A program made the translations under genes and the position numbers. Source: Sipunculus nudus (Eukaryota; Annelida; Sipuncula; Golfingiida; Sipunculidae). Taken from it: a stretch of DNA of 64,000 bases. The stretch covers positions 494,001-558,000 of the forward strand of contig CM049316.1 of assembly GCA_026874595.1 (NCBI GenBank), given 5' to 3'. How positions within the stretch are numbered: position 1 is the stretch's first letter; each line of letters starts with the position of its first letter. The notes beneath the pieces are model-generated. The model was not told where the DNA came from. It did not search any database and worked only from the letters and a program-made list of their open reading frames with translations. This document shows positions 31,500 through 41,403 of this stretch, in pieces.

Positions 31500-32180
31500 G
31501 ACTCCATCACCTGCATCTGGTAGATACACAGTGTGTTTCCGGAATGTATATTCAACATGATATATATATATATGTATATTATGTCTTTTTCGATATTGAT
31601 AATACGTTTAGCATGTTGGCTAGGTACCAGTGATTCTGCATTGGATGTACCATATGTTCTTATAGAAGCACCCGTTCATGGCTCCTGTACTACAGGCACA
31701 ATATTATATGTTTGATGTTCATGTTGCTTTGTCCATGTTGCTTTAGATTGTTTATGTAATTGTATATGTACCAGTATTCAGTTGTTGTTGTAATACATGT
31801 TACAGTCATGAGGGGGGGGGGCCTCGGTGACGGGACTGGTATACAACACTTGTAACAGTAACAGTCGGTGCAAATTATGTTTCTAGGAGTTACTGCATGT
31901 CCCATGGCAATATGTGTGCATGTCAATCTTTCGTACCATGTACATAACAGAACAGACAGCAGATACGATAAACACTGCGTTTCGGTTTTTTATGTATCAT
32001 AAGGTGGGACCTGCATCAGATGCATCATTTGTGCAAGGCATCTCCGGTCTAGTTGCGTCCTGCCCCCCCCCCCTACTTTTTTTTAAATGATTTTACACTC
32101 TCTCCAAGTACAAGGGGAGATGTATTTCGCTTGGACAGTTAGCGTTGCGCTGACAGTAAAGGTGGATTTTGCGCTCGTTT
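31500..32180. other. AT-rich intergenic stretch
   Basis: Contains ATATAT runs near 31560 and homopolymer G and C tracts (31811, 32064). It ends at the acceptor TCGTTTCAG. No gene supported. Confidence 0.55.
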
Positions 32181-32187
32181 CAGACCA

Positions 32188-32841
32188 ATGATGCTGAGTG
32201 AAAAGACAAAAATAAACCCTGTGTACAATCCTAAACCACTGTACACAATGACAAAGGAATACTTATGCGAGCGGTACAACCCGCAGATATTTTGGTTGAC
32301 CGTGCCGGACATAATATTAGACGAGTTGATAGAAACAGCTTCGACGACTCAATTTTGCAGGAAGTGCAACGCTAAGTGCACCGGCGATGAATTCATACGC
32401 GACATGTGCAAGGAGCCTCCCGTGCTGAGGTGCACAAAGTGCAAGGTCATAACGAGAGATATGCGTTTGCACGCGTCGTTTCACCGAGACGTCGACCTCG
32501 AACAATATAAGACAATATCCGAGTGGCCCGACATGATTTGCTGGGTGCACAGAGGTGCCCTTTACGTGTCCAGGTATTGGGGACCGACCCGGCCTCACGA
32601 GATCATACAGCAGCTGTGGTGCCGTGTAGACTTGCCCGACAAATCAAAGGACGTGAACAGACTTGTCAAACAGGGGAACTGTGTTTGTGCAACAGTACCT
32701 TGGCAGTTTGGTGTTTATGAGGCATATACAGATGGTGGTATGAGTGCACGAAGGAGGGTGACATGTCGACGGCCTCCGAAAGAATATTTCGGTGAAAGGG
32801 GGATAAAGCGCGCCAGATTACGCGTTAACCCTTTACAATAA
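32188..32841 (+). CDS. Zinc-finger protein, family B copy 1 (217 residues)
   Basis: The ATG lies four bases after TCGTTTCAG, and AATAAA overlaps the stop. The protein carries a treble-clef-like or zinc-ribbon array: FCRKCNAKC (~residues 56-64), then CTKC-x9-H-x3-H-type residues (LRCTKCKVITRDMRLHASFH, ~91-110). A middle region with EWPDMICWVHRGALYVSRYW follows, and the C-terminus is Arg/Lys-rich. The gene at 61313-61930 shares this order (CQQC, LRCKLCGVIT, EWPGMIGFV, SKYW, GNC-C), so these are paralogues 29 kb apart on opposite strands. Metal binding is likely. The role is unknown. Confidence 0.8.
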   Translation: MMLSEKTKINPVYNPKPLYTMTKEYLCERYNPQIFWLTVPDIILDELIETASTTQFCRKCNAKCTGDEFIRDMCKEPPVLRCTKCKVITRDMRLHASFHRDVDLEQYKTISEWPDMICWVHRGALYVSRYWGPTRPHEIIQQLWCRVDLPDKSKDVNRLVKQGNCVCATVPWQFGVYEAYTDGGMSARRRVTCRRPPKEYFGERGIKRARLRVNPLQ

Positions 32842-32998
32842 ACATTTTCTGGAATAGGAGGTGCCGCGTGTATATATTTTGTAAAATGAAGAACCATATG
32901 TGGTACGAGCAGCAACTGTATGAACATGTGTTATAACCATATTTGGAAAGGTGACGATGGACAATTGATTGAAGACATTTTGTACTGTTTTTTTTTAG

Positions 32999-33047
32999 AG
33001 CAGAGATTAAATCACAGATACAAGACCGACCGCAGACACACCCTGAG
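32999..33047 (+). other. Predicted 49-nt noncoding exon
   Basis: A polypyrimidine tract (TGTTTTTTTTTAG) precedes 32999 and a consensus donor GAG-GTAAGT follows 33047. The next acceptor, GATTTGCAG, lies two bases before the ATG of the retropepsin-like gene (intron 33048-33515). It is probably part of that gene's 5' UTR. Confidence 0.6.
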
Positions 33048-33517
33048 GTAAGTGTGCACGGTTTGTCATTTATCTTTATATTTATTTGTTGTTGTCGTAG
33101 TATAAATGGGGTCAAAGAGGGAATTACATGTCTGTTGATAACGGAGCGAATGTAAAGACGGAAGAGCAGATGAACAAACGTACTAGCTGCCGGCAGTCAA
33201 TGTCATGATTTTAGTCTGTGTCCCAGTACAGGGCCACAGTGAAGACATGTGGTCTTATAAAGCATACGAGAATTATTATGGAGTAAACCAGTTGATCAAA
33301 TCACTTTGTGTTTCCAGCTATGTAACGCATTATCGCGTTGGCCCCTGCAACTAACACAGATAATTCGGGGAGTATTGTTATGCATACGTACGTACAAGTG
33401 TCTCGCTGAACAAAACAACGAATGCACCCATCTGTTAACTGACATGGTATCTTTGATGATCATGTCGGTTTGTAGGTTATGCTCATTACTAGTTTGGTTT
33501 TGTTTTGATTTGCAGAC

Positions 33518-34003
33518 ATGTATTCTACACTAAAAGTAGAGATCGATGGAAAGGACTGCGGCGATTTCGCCATTGATCTGTCAGCAAGTGTATCCATCAT
33601 CAACGTGGAAACCCTATATCGTGCAAGGGTTCCGTTTTTTCCACGGGAGCGGAACCGTGACGATATTGACAAAATCAATAGAGCAAAATTGTTAGTTAAC
33701 TGTGGGGATTGCGGGGGGGTTCATAGACGGTTGTGCTTTAACGTATTCAAAAAAGTGTTACTGCCTGTAGAGGTGACGGACACTAAGGGTTCAGTCTTCT
33801 GCAAACCCATAACCCTATACTGTGCGTGGGATTGGCCATATCAATTCAATGGTGTTCTGGGGAGGGATTTTTTTGGTCAATTCATGTTTAGACGAGGGGA
33901 TAAACCTCAGGTACCGGTGTCAAAGCCACCGGTAGTGACAAACAGTTGCCGGGAGGAATGGTTTAGGCACAATTCGGCCGTGGTTCCTATTTTTAAGGAT
34001 TAA
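33518..34003 (+). CDS. Retropepsin-like (aspartic protease fold) protein, 161 residues
   Basis: The ATG lies two bases after TTTGCAG. The chain looks like one retropepsin monomer. A beta-strand pair leads to FAIDLSASVSIIN (Asp-20), where retropepsins have the DT/SGA active-site loop. A later VLGRDFF (113-119) matches the hydrophobic-Gly-Arg/Asp-Asp-hydrophobic element that closes the fold. The catalytic Asp is kept, but the T/S-G pair is replaced by Leu-Ser, so activity is doubtful. A CGDC pair (~72-75) and extra cysteines are unusual for this fold. There is no adjacent reverse transcriptase, gag or LTR, which argues for a stand-alone domesticated or captured domain. The fold assignment is inference from two motifs. 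Confidence 0.7.
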   Translation: MYSTLKVEIDGKDCGDFAIDLSASVSIINVETLYRARVPFFPRERNRDDIDKINRAKLLVNCGDCGGVHRRLCFNVFKKVLLPVEVTDTKGSVFCKPITLYCAWDWPYQFNGVLGRDFFGQFMFRRGDKPQVPVSKPPVVTNSCREEWFRHNSAVVPIFKD

Positions 34004-34640
34004 TTGTTTATATTATTTAATTGTTTAATACATGGTGTTTGTAAATATACCCTTGGTATATGTTACCTCTACAGGCAATAATATAACATATATCATTATG
34101 AAGAAACTGCGTAGTGTGAAACTTGTATTTTAAATATGGGAATGGCAGGGGGGGATTGCACTGACGTGCGTGTTACAATATTTTTAAAATAGTGCTATTG
34201 CTTCACTTCCTGTGCTTATTTGTACAGATGAATTTTTGTTTATATCTGTAGTTGTATATATTGTATAATGATATTACATAGATTATTGTAAAAACATATA
34301 TAAACGTTTGTATACATAATATACTACAACATATATATTTGAATATATGTATATATTGTTGGCACATAATAAATACATTTGTATTGTCTGTCTGTATCTG
34401 TTTCTTTGTAATGTGTTGTGATACAGTTCCTGAGTGACCTCACCCTGTACACGTTGGCCCGTGTGTTTGTGCGTGACAGAGAAATAGGTAAAAGAAAACC
34501 CTTGAATTGAACGAACGAGTACGGATGTGGTTGATGCTGAAGGAATCCAAAGGGCCGGCGGCGGGCTGGCAGACGCCCTTGGGTTTCTTCACCATCACCA
34601 CAGATCACCAAGCAAGCAGCAATTATCCAAGACGTCTAAA
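34004..34640. other. AT-rich intergenic DNA and 5' region of the large RING gene
   Basis: AT-rich to about 34380, then more even composition that probably forms the 5' noncoding exon of the RING gene. TATATAAAC near 34297 is a possible TATA box. The exact start cannot be set. Confidence 0.4.
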
Positions 34641-34641
34641 A

Positions 34642-34701
34642 GATGACAAGAAAGCTGGAGCCGGAGGGCGGGCGGGCAGATGCTCCGGCTTTCTTGTCAT
34701 C
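34642..34701 (+). other. 20-bp-stem hairpin in the 5' exon of the RING gene
   Basis: The left arm 34642-34661 begins GATGACAAGAAAGC. The right arm 34682-34701 is its reverse complement with one mismatch, around a 20-nt GC-rich loop. The donor CAG-GTATGC follows at 34781, so the hairpin would lie in the untranslated leader exon joined to the acceptor at 35076. Confidence 0.75.
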
Positions 34702-35080
34702 TCTCAAAAAGAACCCAGAACGAGTGTCGGAGTGATGGTCCCCGCCGCCCTCACCGGCTGAAACCATCGCCGGATGTTCAGGTATGCTGTTTTTTTTTTT
34801 TTTTTGCAGTGCATGTACGTTTTTCATCAGGATATGTAGTCATGTTTGTGTACAAAATAATATGTTCTAAGATACGTACAGCGCTGTCGGTGTGTTTCTG
34901 TTGTAAAGAAACAGTAATTATGTTTTATCTTAGTTTGTATTGACTTGTCATCTGTTCTCTTCTGTTTACGTATGATGCTATGTCATCACAGGCAACATTA
35001 CACATACATACCATGTACACCCCCCCCCTCTTCTTTTGCCATAACACGTCTCATGTGTGTTTCCTTATCATTTCAGAGCG

Positions 35081-37042
35081 ATGGAACAGACTGAACATTC
35101 CGACAGTTCGTCCATAGAAGAGGAGGACGTTATATACATCGGCACCGAACGCCAGCGGAACGAGTCGGAAGCGTTAAGCATCAGAGGCTTGTTTCTGAAC
35201 TACATGGAGGTTGAAGATGCTCTGAGCCTCCGTGTTGATCTCCTCGCTTTAGCCACAGACGTCAATCTGATAGATCTGCCTACGCTGCTGCCACACAGGG
35301 ATGACCTCAAGTACGTGCAGTCGTATAGGGAAAGTGGAAAATCGGAAGCGCGCTCCATTACCACTGCTTTATACGTGAACTGTTCTTTGTTCAATGTAAA
35401 CATATTGGAGCTATACCACAGGCTCTTCCAAAGAGGCATGTCCGACGCATGTGCCCTGTTAAGCGAGGTATTTGAAATCGGCATATTACAAGACTGTTTC
35501 AACAATGTGGTCCCGCACCGTTACTACCCGATCGTGTTGGTGTCTGATGACGATGAACACATCATGCGGTTTACACAGTGTGAAGAAGAACAATTCATGC
35601 CGGGAGACGGATACAATGACGTAACACGTCCTGAGCCGCATGCGCAGCAAGAAGGAGGGGCGGAAAATGCAGACCAAGCGGACGAGGGTGAGGAAGGTTT
35701 GGATGCGCGGGAGGTTTCAATAGAACGTGAATACCAACGCGTACGTGAGGCTGTTTTAGCGTATATCGAGAAAGACGTTTGGTATGAGCCGGAGTTCAGG
35801 ATCGCATACACCCTGTTTGATGCCACACAATGGGACAGCTTGGTGGCCGACCTGGTCGGAAGTATACGTTTAACTAGGCTTTTAATGAAATTACTAAAAA
35901 AACACGGTATGATAGACGCCTCCTTGAGCAAAACTGAAGTCGAAGACATCTATAAGAAACAGGACGTCCGACGCGTGCTCGGTCATATCTATCGCCCTGG
36001 GGAGACAACACGGAGGAAAGCATTTAAACGCCTGTTACTCCTGAGGTTTTGCGTCCAGGTGGCGAGGCAGACAGATGCCGATAGGTGTCTCCGGGATTTC
36101 CTGCCGGCAGAGATGGACTTTAATCAACCAGGTCGTGTTTCAGGGATCACCGGTTCACATAAATGCAACGTAGCGTTGCATCCTGACATGAATTGGAATG
36201 GCCGCTTTCCCAGGAGAAAAAGGCGATATACCACAAGGCCGTCATCACCCGCCCCGTCTTCGACCTCGTCACAATCGCGTACTGAGAGCCCGTTTGATGC
36301 AGGTCGGGAATTATTGCAGTTGATGAATTCCATAACAGCAACCAACCCGCCCCAAAATGTCGCTGACGACACAGACGCCTCTGATCCATTGACTTCTGAA
36401 CGTCGACCTCCCGTGGACCCTGCGCCTCCATCGGAACATGATACATCAACCCAGGGAGGTCAGACCCGATCTGATAACATTTTGCCTGCACCCAAAAGGT
36501 TAAAGCTTCGACACGTCAGGACGGGCGCCACCGAAGCAGCGATGTTTCCTCCATATACGGGTGGCAATGCGGAAACAGTTTCGGCAGCACCTGACACATC
36601 AATCCGTTCGGCGACAGTTTCTACTTGCAGAGGTTCGGCAAACGTTTCAGATCCAGGCGTTGTCGTTTCCAGTGTGGAGGAGCAGCTCGCACACGCTCAG
36701 ACCATGATTGCCCAGCTTCAAAGTAATGAAAGGGATGCCCAGGAAAGGCTAAGTTGCTTCCGGTGTCCAATTTGTTTGGAGAACACCGTGGACTGTTTCC
36801 TAAAAAAATGCGGACACATGTTTTGTCACAGATGTATAATGGCGGTGTTCTCCTACAATGAAAATAGAAACGGCTTTCAAGCGTTGATAAATCGCTTGCG
36901 CGACAACATGTTCCGTTCCACGTCCCGTTCCACGTCCCGCGAGGAGGTCCATTGTCCGACATGCAGGGTACCCAACAAACGCACTGATGTGGTGAAGATA
37001 TACATCTGGTGGGTGGCGTGTCGTTTTGTAAATATGTTTTGA
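35081..37042 (+). CDS. Large C-terminal RING protein with death-fold-like regions, 653 residues
   Basis: I use ATG 35081, four bases after ATTTCAG; the in-frame ATG at 35057 is intronic. Layout: acidic Ser-rich N-terminus; helical region ~30-150; acidic linker; second helical region ~220-345 with KKQDVRRVLGHIY and LLLLRFCVQVARQ, shared with the broken gene at 10560; a Pro/Ser/Thr-rich linker with basic patches (GRFPRRKRRY, PKRLKLRH) that could be nuclear signals; a short coiled coil (~533-560); and a C3HC4 RING at ~565-630 (CPIC, CGHMFCHRC, CPTC). RING proteins of this type recruit E2 enzymes. The helix pattern of the second region recalls CARD/DED domains, as in cIAP-type CARD-RING proteins, but that is inference. 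There are no zinc-ligand losses, so it is probably active. Confidence 0.85.
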   Translation: MEQTEHSDSSSIEEEDVIYIGTERQRNESEALSIRGLFLNYMEVEDALSLRVDLLALATDVNLIDLPTLLPHRDDLKYVQSYRESGKSEARSITTALYVNCSLFNVNILELYHRLFQRGMSDACALLSEVFEIGILQDCFNNVVPHRYYPIVLVSDDDEHIMRFTQCEEEQFMPGDGYNDVTRPEPHAQQEGGAENADQADEGEEGLDAREVSIEREYQRVREAVLAYIEKDVWYEPEFRIAYTLFDATQWDSLVADLVGSIRLTRLLMKLLKKHGMIDASLSKTEVEDIYKKQDVRRVLGHIYRPGETTRRKAFKRLLLLRFCVQVARQTDADRCLRDFLPAEMDFNQPGRVSGITGSHKCNVALHPDMNWNGRFPRRKRRYTTRPSSPAPSSTSSQSRTESPFDAGRELLQLMNSITATNPPQNVADDTDASDPLTSERRPPVDPAPPSEHDTSTQGGQTRSDNILPAPKRLKLRHVRTGATEAAMFPPYTGGNAETVSAAPDTSIRSATVSTCRGSANVSDPGVVVSSVEEQLAHAQTMIAQLQSNERDAQERLSCFRCPICLENTVDCFLKKCGHMFCHRCIMAVFSYNENRNGFQALINRLRDNMFRSTSRSTSREEVHCPTCRVPNKRTDVVKIYIWWVACRFVNMF

Positions 37043-37330
37043 CCGTCCATCTGTCTGTATGTGTGTTGGTGTTAATATACTTGTTGTATATTGATATATA
37101 TATATGAATATATATAAATATATATATATAAACAATATATATATGTTGTAATATGATAGTGTTGTGTCGTTATACATATGTGTTTATTTATTTCAGGGTC
37201 AAATGGGACATTCCATCCGAGCATCTGGCAATGTTTCACATGTTTGCATGATTTGCTGCCCCCCCCTCACAGGTTTTGTTCTTCTTCTTATACAAGTGTA
37301 CTTTTACATTATCATTTGCTTATGTTCCAG

Positions 37331-37639
37331 ATGAACCCAAAAGCGATATGCAGATGCTACATGTCAACGCGAAGAGAGGGGCTGAAAGTATGCATTCGGT
37401 TAGATGGCCGAATTGATAAATGCCTTAAAGTGAGACTGGAGCGTATACAGTCACCTTGCCGGATTGACAAATGCCTGAGAGTGAGGCTGGAGCGTGTACG
37501 GGCACCTGGTACAAAAAAACACAATCATACACCCGAGCGACAGTTCATGTTCACATCTGATATGCAACGGAAAATTCATCCAAAGCTGCGCTGGAAGCCT
37601 GCAGAGTTGTTGGGTTTTCTTATAAACCTGTACCCGTGA
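37331..37639 (+). CDS. Small basic protein with an internal 16-residue repeat, 102 residues
   Basis: The ATG immediately follows the acceptor TTATGTTCCAG. The upstream ORF extension from 37178 is intronic. Two adjacent units, GRIDKCLKVRLERIQS and CRIDKCLRVRLERVRA, repeat the pattern RIDKCL-VRLERV. The protein is strongly basic with scattered cysteines, suggesting a nucleic-acid-binding or nuclear protein. Another acceptor (TTTATTTCAG at 37196) could define an extra 5' exon. No family recognised. Confidence 0.6.
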   Translation: MNPKAICRCYMSTRREGLKVCIRLDGRIDKCLKVRLERIQSPCRIDKCLRVRLERVRAPGTKKHNHTPERQFMFTSDMQRKIHPKLRWKPAELLGFLINLYP

Positions 37640-38222
37640 CCATTTCCACGCACGTTGTACAAACAACATTTTATCGAAAAGGTATATATATATATATTGT
37701 GGAACAATTCGCTGTCGTCTGTCACGCTGGCCACGCTTCTGTCTATTGTGGGACAATTCGCTGTGACTACACATGACCTTTATGACATTTGCACGCTTGC
37801 CATGTATGTTTATCGATGATATGAAATATATCTGATATATGTAAACCTGTATAAATGTAACATGTTTAAGTGAACGGAATATATTTATGTATACCTGACA
37901 ACATGTCTCATTATTCATTTCATGTTTCCGTGTGTATGCAGATGTATGTGTGTGCGTTTATGTGTAAAATGTGCTTTGCTTGCGGTGTGTTGGGGTATGT
38001 TTTACGATCGCCCTCATCACCTGAAGACATATTAGAAGATTACCAATCCTTTGTGCAGATATATACGTGTGTGCTTATATGTAAATGTGTGGTTTTGTAA
38101 GCTGGTGTACAGTGTACGTTGTTATAGTCCACATAGCCTCAGGAAATATGAAAACGTACCCGGCCTTAATATCAGACATTGAACGACACTATCCCTTTGA
38201 AAAAAAAAATTGTAACACGAGG
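37640..38222. other. Intergenic DNA with no supported gene
   Basis: AT-rich, with a TATATA run near 37682 and a repeated GGAACAATTCGCTGT/GGGACAATTCGCTGT word pair at about 37701 and 37750. Nothing else seen. Confidence 0.5.
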
Positions 38223-38314
38223 AAGACAGACATCCAACATACGCCAAAGACAGACATCCAACATACGCTAAAGACAGACATCCAACATACGTGAAAGACA
38301 TACATCCAACATAT
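38223..38314. repeat. 24-bp tandem repeat, four copies
   Basis: AAGACAGACATCCAACATAC plus four bases recurs at 38223, 38247, 38271 and 38295 with few changes. Not coding in a supported frame. Confidence 0.9.
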
Positions 38315-38539
38315 GGTTTTCAAACAAAAAATAAAAACATCGGCAAGGGTGTATATACTGCCATCTGGCGGTGACTGTGCTATATAAACAGACACGACAC
38401 GCCAAGTAGATATAACGCAACAAAAAAGTAATGCCGAGTGGATTGTCTGTTATGAACACGAACAGCTGACGTGATAGACAAAACTTACACAAAGAAAATT
38501 GTATAGATGACAAACAGACGGAGAAAAATGTATCATGAA

Positions 38540-38611
38540 GGTGCTGGCGGGATTCGAACCCACAACCCCTGGCTTCGGAAACCAGTGCTCTATCCATTGA
38601 GCCACAACACC
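38540..38611 (-). tRNA. tRNA-Arg (CCG)
   Basis: All four arms pair: acceptor GGTGTTG with CAGCACC, D arm GCTC-AATGGATA-GAGC, anticodon arm CTGGT-TTCCGAA-GCCAG giving CCG, and T arm GTGGG-TTCGAAT-CCCGC. It is 72 nt, intron-less, with no mispair in the acceptor beyond wobble. It decodes CGG. It lies alone between virus-like genes. Confidence 0.93.
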
Positions 38612-38864
38612 CACATCAATGTGCTTACACATGACGTAACATGTACATACGGCTGGCTGACGAAACAAGAAGGTTATAAATGTTTATGTTAAAATAACAA
38701 TCAACTGCGCACATTTCTTACAGCGACAATATTCCGGATTTGGGAAGACGGGGGGAGAGGGGAAAGGGGGGGGGGCAAGTGTGAAACGGAAGACGCCGAG
38801 AGAAGGAGTTGTTATGTAACAATCATAATCATAAACAACAAACACACCTGCACATTCATGTCCG
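38612..38864. other. Short intergenic gap
   Basis: G-rich homopolymer tracts near 38750-38775. No gene. The minus-strand AATAAA at its right edge serves the Cys-rich gene. Confidence 0.4.
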
Positions 38865-38962
38865 TTTATTTGAACTTTGCCTGATGTAAGCTGTGTATTC
38901 CCCAAGCCAATAAAAAAAAACGGATCGACATATTCATCTTTCTCCCGCAAACCAGGTGCCGT

Positions 38963-39511
38963 TTATAACAACGGATACACCCCTCCCTTGTAAAAGGGGC
39001 GCTCAATGCCCAACTCTGACCTCCAGTCTGTGAACAAACATGTGACCCGATGTTTGACCTTTGACCACGGTGTAAAATCCACATCTGGCAATATTATCTG
39101 CAATTCCGCCATCAGCGACTCCATCAAATGCCAGCGCGCCATTGGCGCATTTGACACGAAATCTGCGAAATCATGAAATGTCTCCACATCGTTGCCGCAA
39201 TTTACAGGCAGGTACTTCTCCATGAGGGGAGCTATTGCATCCTGTTTGTCCAGTTCGTCATATAGCTGAACAGAACGTTCACACGAGAAAGCGTCTTCAA
39301 AACGTTCACTCATGTCATATGTTGTTTCCAATGAACAGTCACAGCAGTGGCCATCCACGCCTTTACAATCACTGTCACAATCGCATGTCACGTGAAGCAA
39401 GCACTTGCATTTATCACAGTATACATCGTTGCTACTTTGACCTTGACCTTTTGTGACACATGCATCCATGGTTCCTTCGTCCATGTACAGGAGTCCGTCA
39501 CACAGCCCCAT
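38963..39511 (-). CDS. Cys-rich/helical protein, 182 residues
   Basis: I choose ATG 39511; the longer ORF to 39517 lacks an ATG. An acceptor-like TGATGATAG lies just upstream. The N-terminal ~60 residues are very Cys-rich (CDKCKCLLHVTCDCDSDC, CCDCS), a probable zinc-binding module. Residues ~70-180 are helical, with HDFADFVSNA and SKVKHRVTCLFTDW, and could be a death-fold-like or other adaptor domain; I cannot assign it. In another frame, the sequence just upstream encodes a hydrophobic stretch, so a frameshifted or spliced secreted form cannot be excluded. AATAAA for the minus strand lies at 38865-38870. Confidence 0.6.
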   Translation of the reverse strand: MGLCDGLLYMDEGTMDACVTKGQGQSSNDVYCDKCKCLLHVTCDCDSDCKGVDGHCCDCSLETTYDMSERFEDAFSCERSVQLYDELDKQDAIAPLMEKYLPVNCGNDVETFHDFADFVSNAPMARWHLMESLMAELQIILPDVDFTPWSKVKHRVTCLFTDWRSELGIERPFYKGGVYPLL

Positions 39512-40000
39512 ACACAAGTACCTATCATCAGTACAAATAGATACACGTTCACATCGTCACGTCGCTTCATCGTATTTATCATCATCATTGCAGTGAGAAA
39601 GTTTGTGTGATATGAGGCGGGCGACCAGTCGGTGAATGCAAGATTGTTATAACGGAAGGGGGCAAAAGGGGGGGAGGGAGGGGGAGGTGGTGGTAGTGGC
39701 AGAATCCATATTTTGTGACACGAGGACAACCGTCTCACACATTCATTAACACGTATACGTGTAGACGAGAATGACACATATGTAACATGTACCATAAACG
39801 TTTATTTCAGGTTATTACATACCAAGCAGTGGTTTAATCACATGTGCATATATGGTCATGAATGTTCTGTTATCTCCACCAAGCAGAAACGTATCATAAC
39901 AACCAATTACGAATGTTTATATGAACATTTCCCACATTCCAAGCAGAGGTTTATTCACATGTGCATTTATGTCACGAATGTTCAGATAACAACGTACGGG

Positions 40001-40831
40001 TTATTTTTTCCGGTTACTCTGCAGGAATGCGATGTAATCGGGAAACAAGACCTGCACGCCTGACAATCTGAGACCACGTTCGATTGTTCCACCTATCTGC
40101 CCGTATCCTGCCTCGTGAAAGATAACCGCCAGTTTGTTCCAGTACCACAGCGGAAGTTTTTCAAGGTAAGTCAAAAAAGTCAAGCGCCTTTTAAACGCTA
40201 ATCCGGTGATGAGAAACAGTTTATCCCTTTGAAACTGGTTCATTATATGCAAGTCTACGCACAAACGCGTAACGACACAGGACTCGTCCATGCACAGGAT
40301 GTCATCCCGGATAAACAGGGGACGTATATATACAGCCATGAGGACACCAAGGTCTTTCTCGCCGCCTGTGGATGCTCTTGGACATGTGTACCGTCGGGAA
40401 TGAAAGAATGCCTCCAGCCGAGACAGTTTTTTACTGTAAGCAGGATCTTGTACTGTTTTATTCATCTTATGATCCGCAGTCGGGGCCCGCGGCAGGCTCT
40501 GTATGGCGTGTCGCATGACCACGTTCCAAAAAAAATAATACACCTGCGATTCACCGGTTTTGCAAAATAGCTTCATGGCCTCGTCCATTTTTTCTAAAGG
40601 GAACCGCCCTGCCAGATGACTAAGCAGCATGACGCCGCGTACTTTGGCACGTTTTTCTTGCATGATGTTTTCAAACATCGTACGATCAAGGAAACCGAGC
40701 TGCAACATTATATTCCAAAGGGGGGATGTCACCTTCGTGTGGATTTTCTGAGCCAGTGTGGGTATCTGACGTCCCATGTACCTCATTACAGCTTCGTTGT
40801 TCGCATACACCTCAGACCGGATATGGGCCAT
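40001..40831 (-). CDS. Tandem CARD-like protein, 276 residues
   Basis: The ATG follows directly on the acceptor TTCTGTCACAG, ending a 121-nt intron (40832-40952, donor G-GTATGG). Two helical domains of death-fold (CARD) pattern are visible. Domain 1, ~residues 5-105, has LWNIMLQLGFLDRTMFENIM, EKRAKVRGVMLLSHLAGRFP and FCKTGESQV, matching the CARD series of helix 2-6 features (LL-x-GxLD, KVR-x-LL-x-L, TGE/Q). Domain 2, ~165-265, has VVTRLCVDLHIM, RRLTFLTYLEKLP and HEAGYGQIGGTI. A basic linker with cysteines joins them. Tandem CARDs are known from RIG-I-like receptors; a stand-alone pair could compete for host CARD partners (MAVS, caspases), which is inference. Minus-strand AATAAA lies at 39795-39800. 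Confidence 0.78.
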   Translation of the reverse strand: MAHIRSEVYANNEAVMRYMGRQIPTLAQKIHTKVTSPLWNIMLQLGFLDRTMFENIMQEKRAKVRGVMLLSHLAGRFPLEKMDEAMKLFCKTGESQVYYFFWNVVMRHAIQSLPRAPTADHKMNKTVQDPAYSKKLSRLEAFFHSRRYTCPRASTGGEKDLGVLMAVYIRPLFIRDDILCMDESCVVTRLCVDLHIMNQFQRDKLFLITGLAFKRRLTFLTYLEKLPLWYWNKLAVIFHEAGYGQIGGTIERGLRLSGVQVLFPDYIAFLQSNRKK

Positions 40832-41403
40832 CTGTGACAGAACAGAGAGAGAGAGATAGAGATAGAGAAATTACAGACAGGGTATCATGTAAAAATGACC
40901 ATCCGACCTTGCACGCCAACATTTCAAACCCTGCGTACAGGCACATCCATACCGCAGTTTCGCCGGCAAAACTCCGATTCTTGCATGCGATACATGAAAA
41001 AGGAGACGGTAGTGAAAGTTACATCATTTATTCCGAACTAACTGGTACAAGAATATCTACTGCGCTATCATCCAAACTGTTACAAACAATATATATCAAA
41101 AACTGTCTTATAAACTATGAAACCGATATATGTAAGGCATACATGGACAAAATATTTACAGTAGGTACACATTAAACAAAATACATATCAAGTGCGATCT
41201 ATGATCAAAATAAGACAAGTTAACTAAACCATAACATGTACCTTGATTGTACGTACGTGGCATTAAAAAATGGGTATTAAAATGCGATTATATAACAAAA
41301 GTTCTCTTGGTCAAAGATACCACATATATCCTGTACACCACACAGCGTGTACCGCCCTTCACAGGGGCAAAAAATGTACATTTCTTGGTTGAAATGATTT
41401 TCT

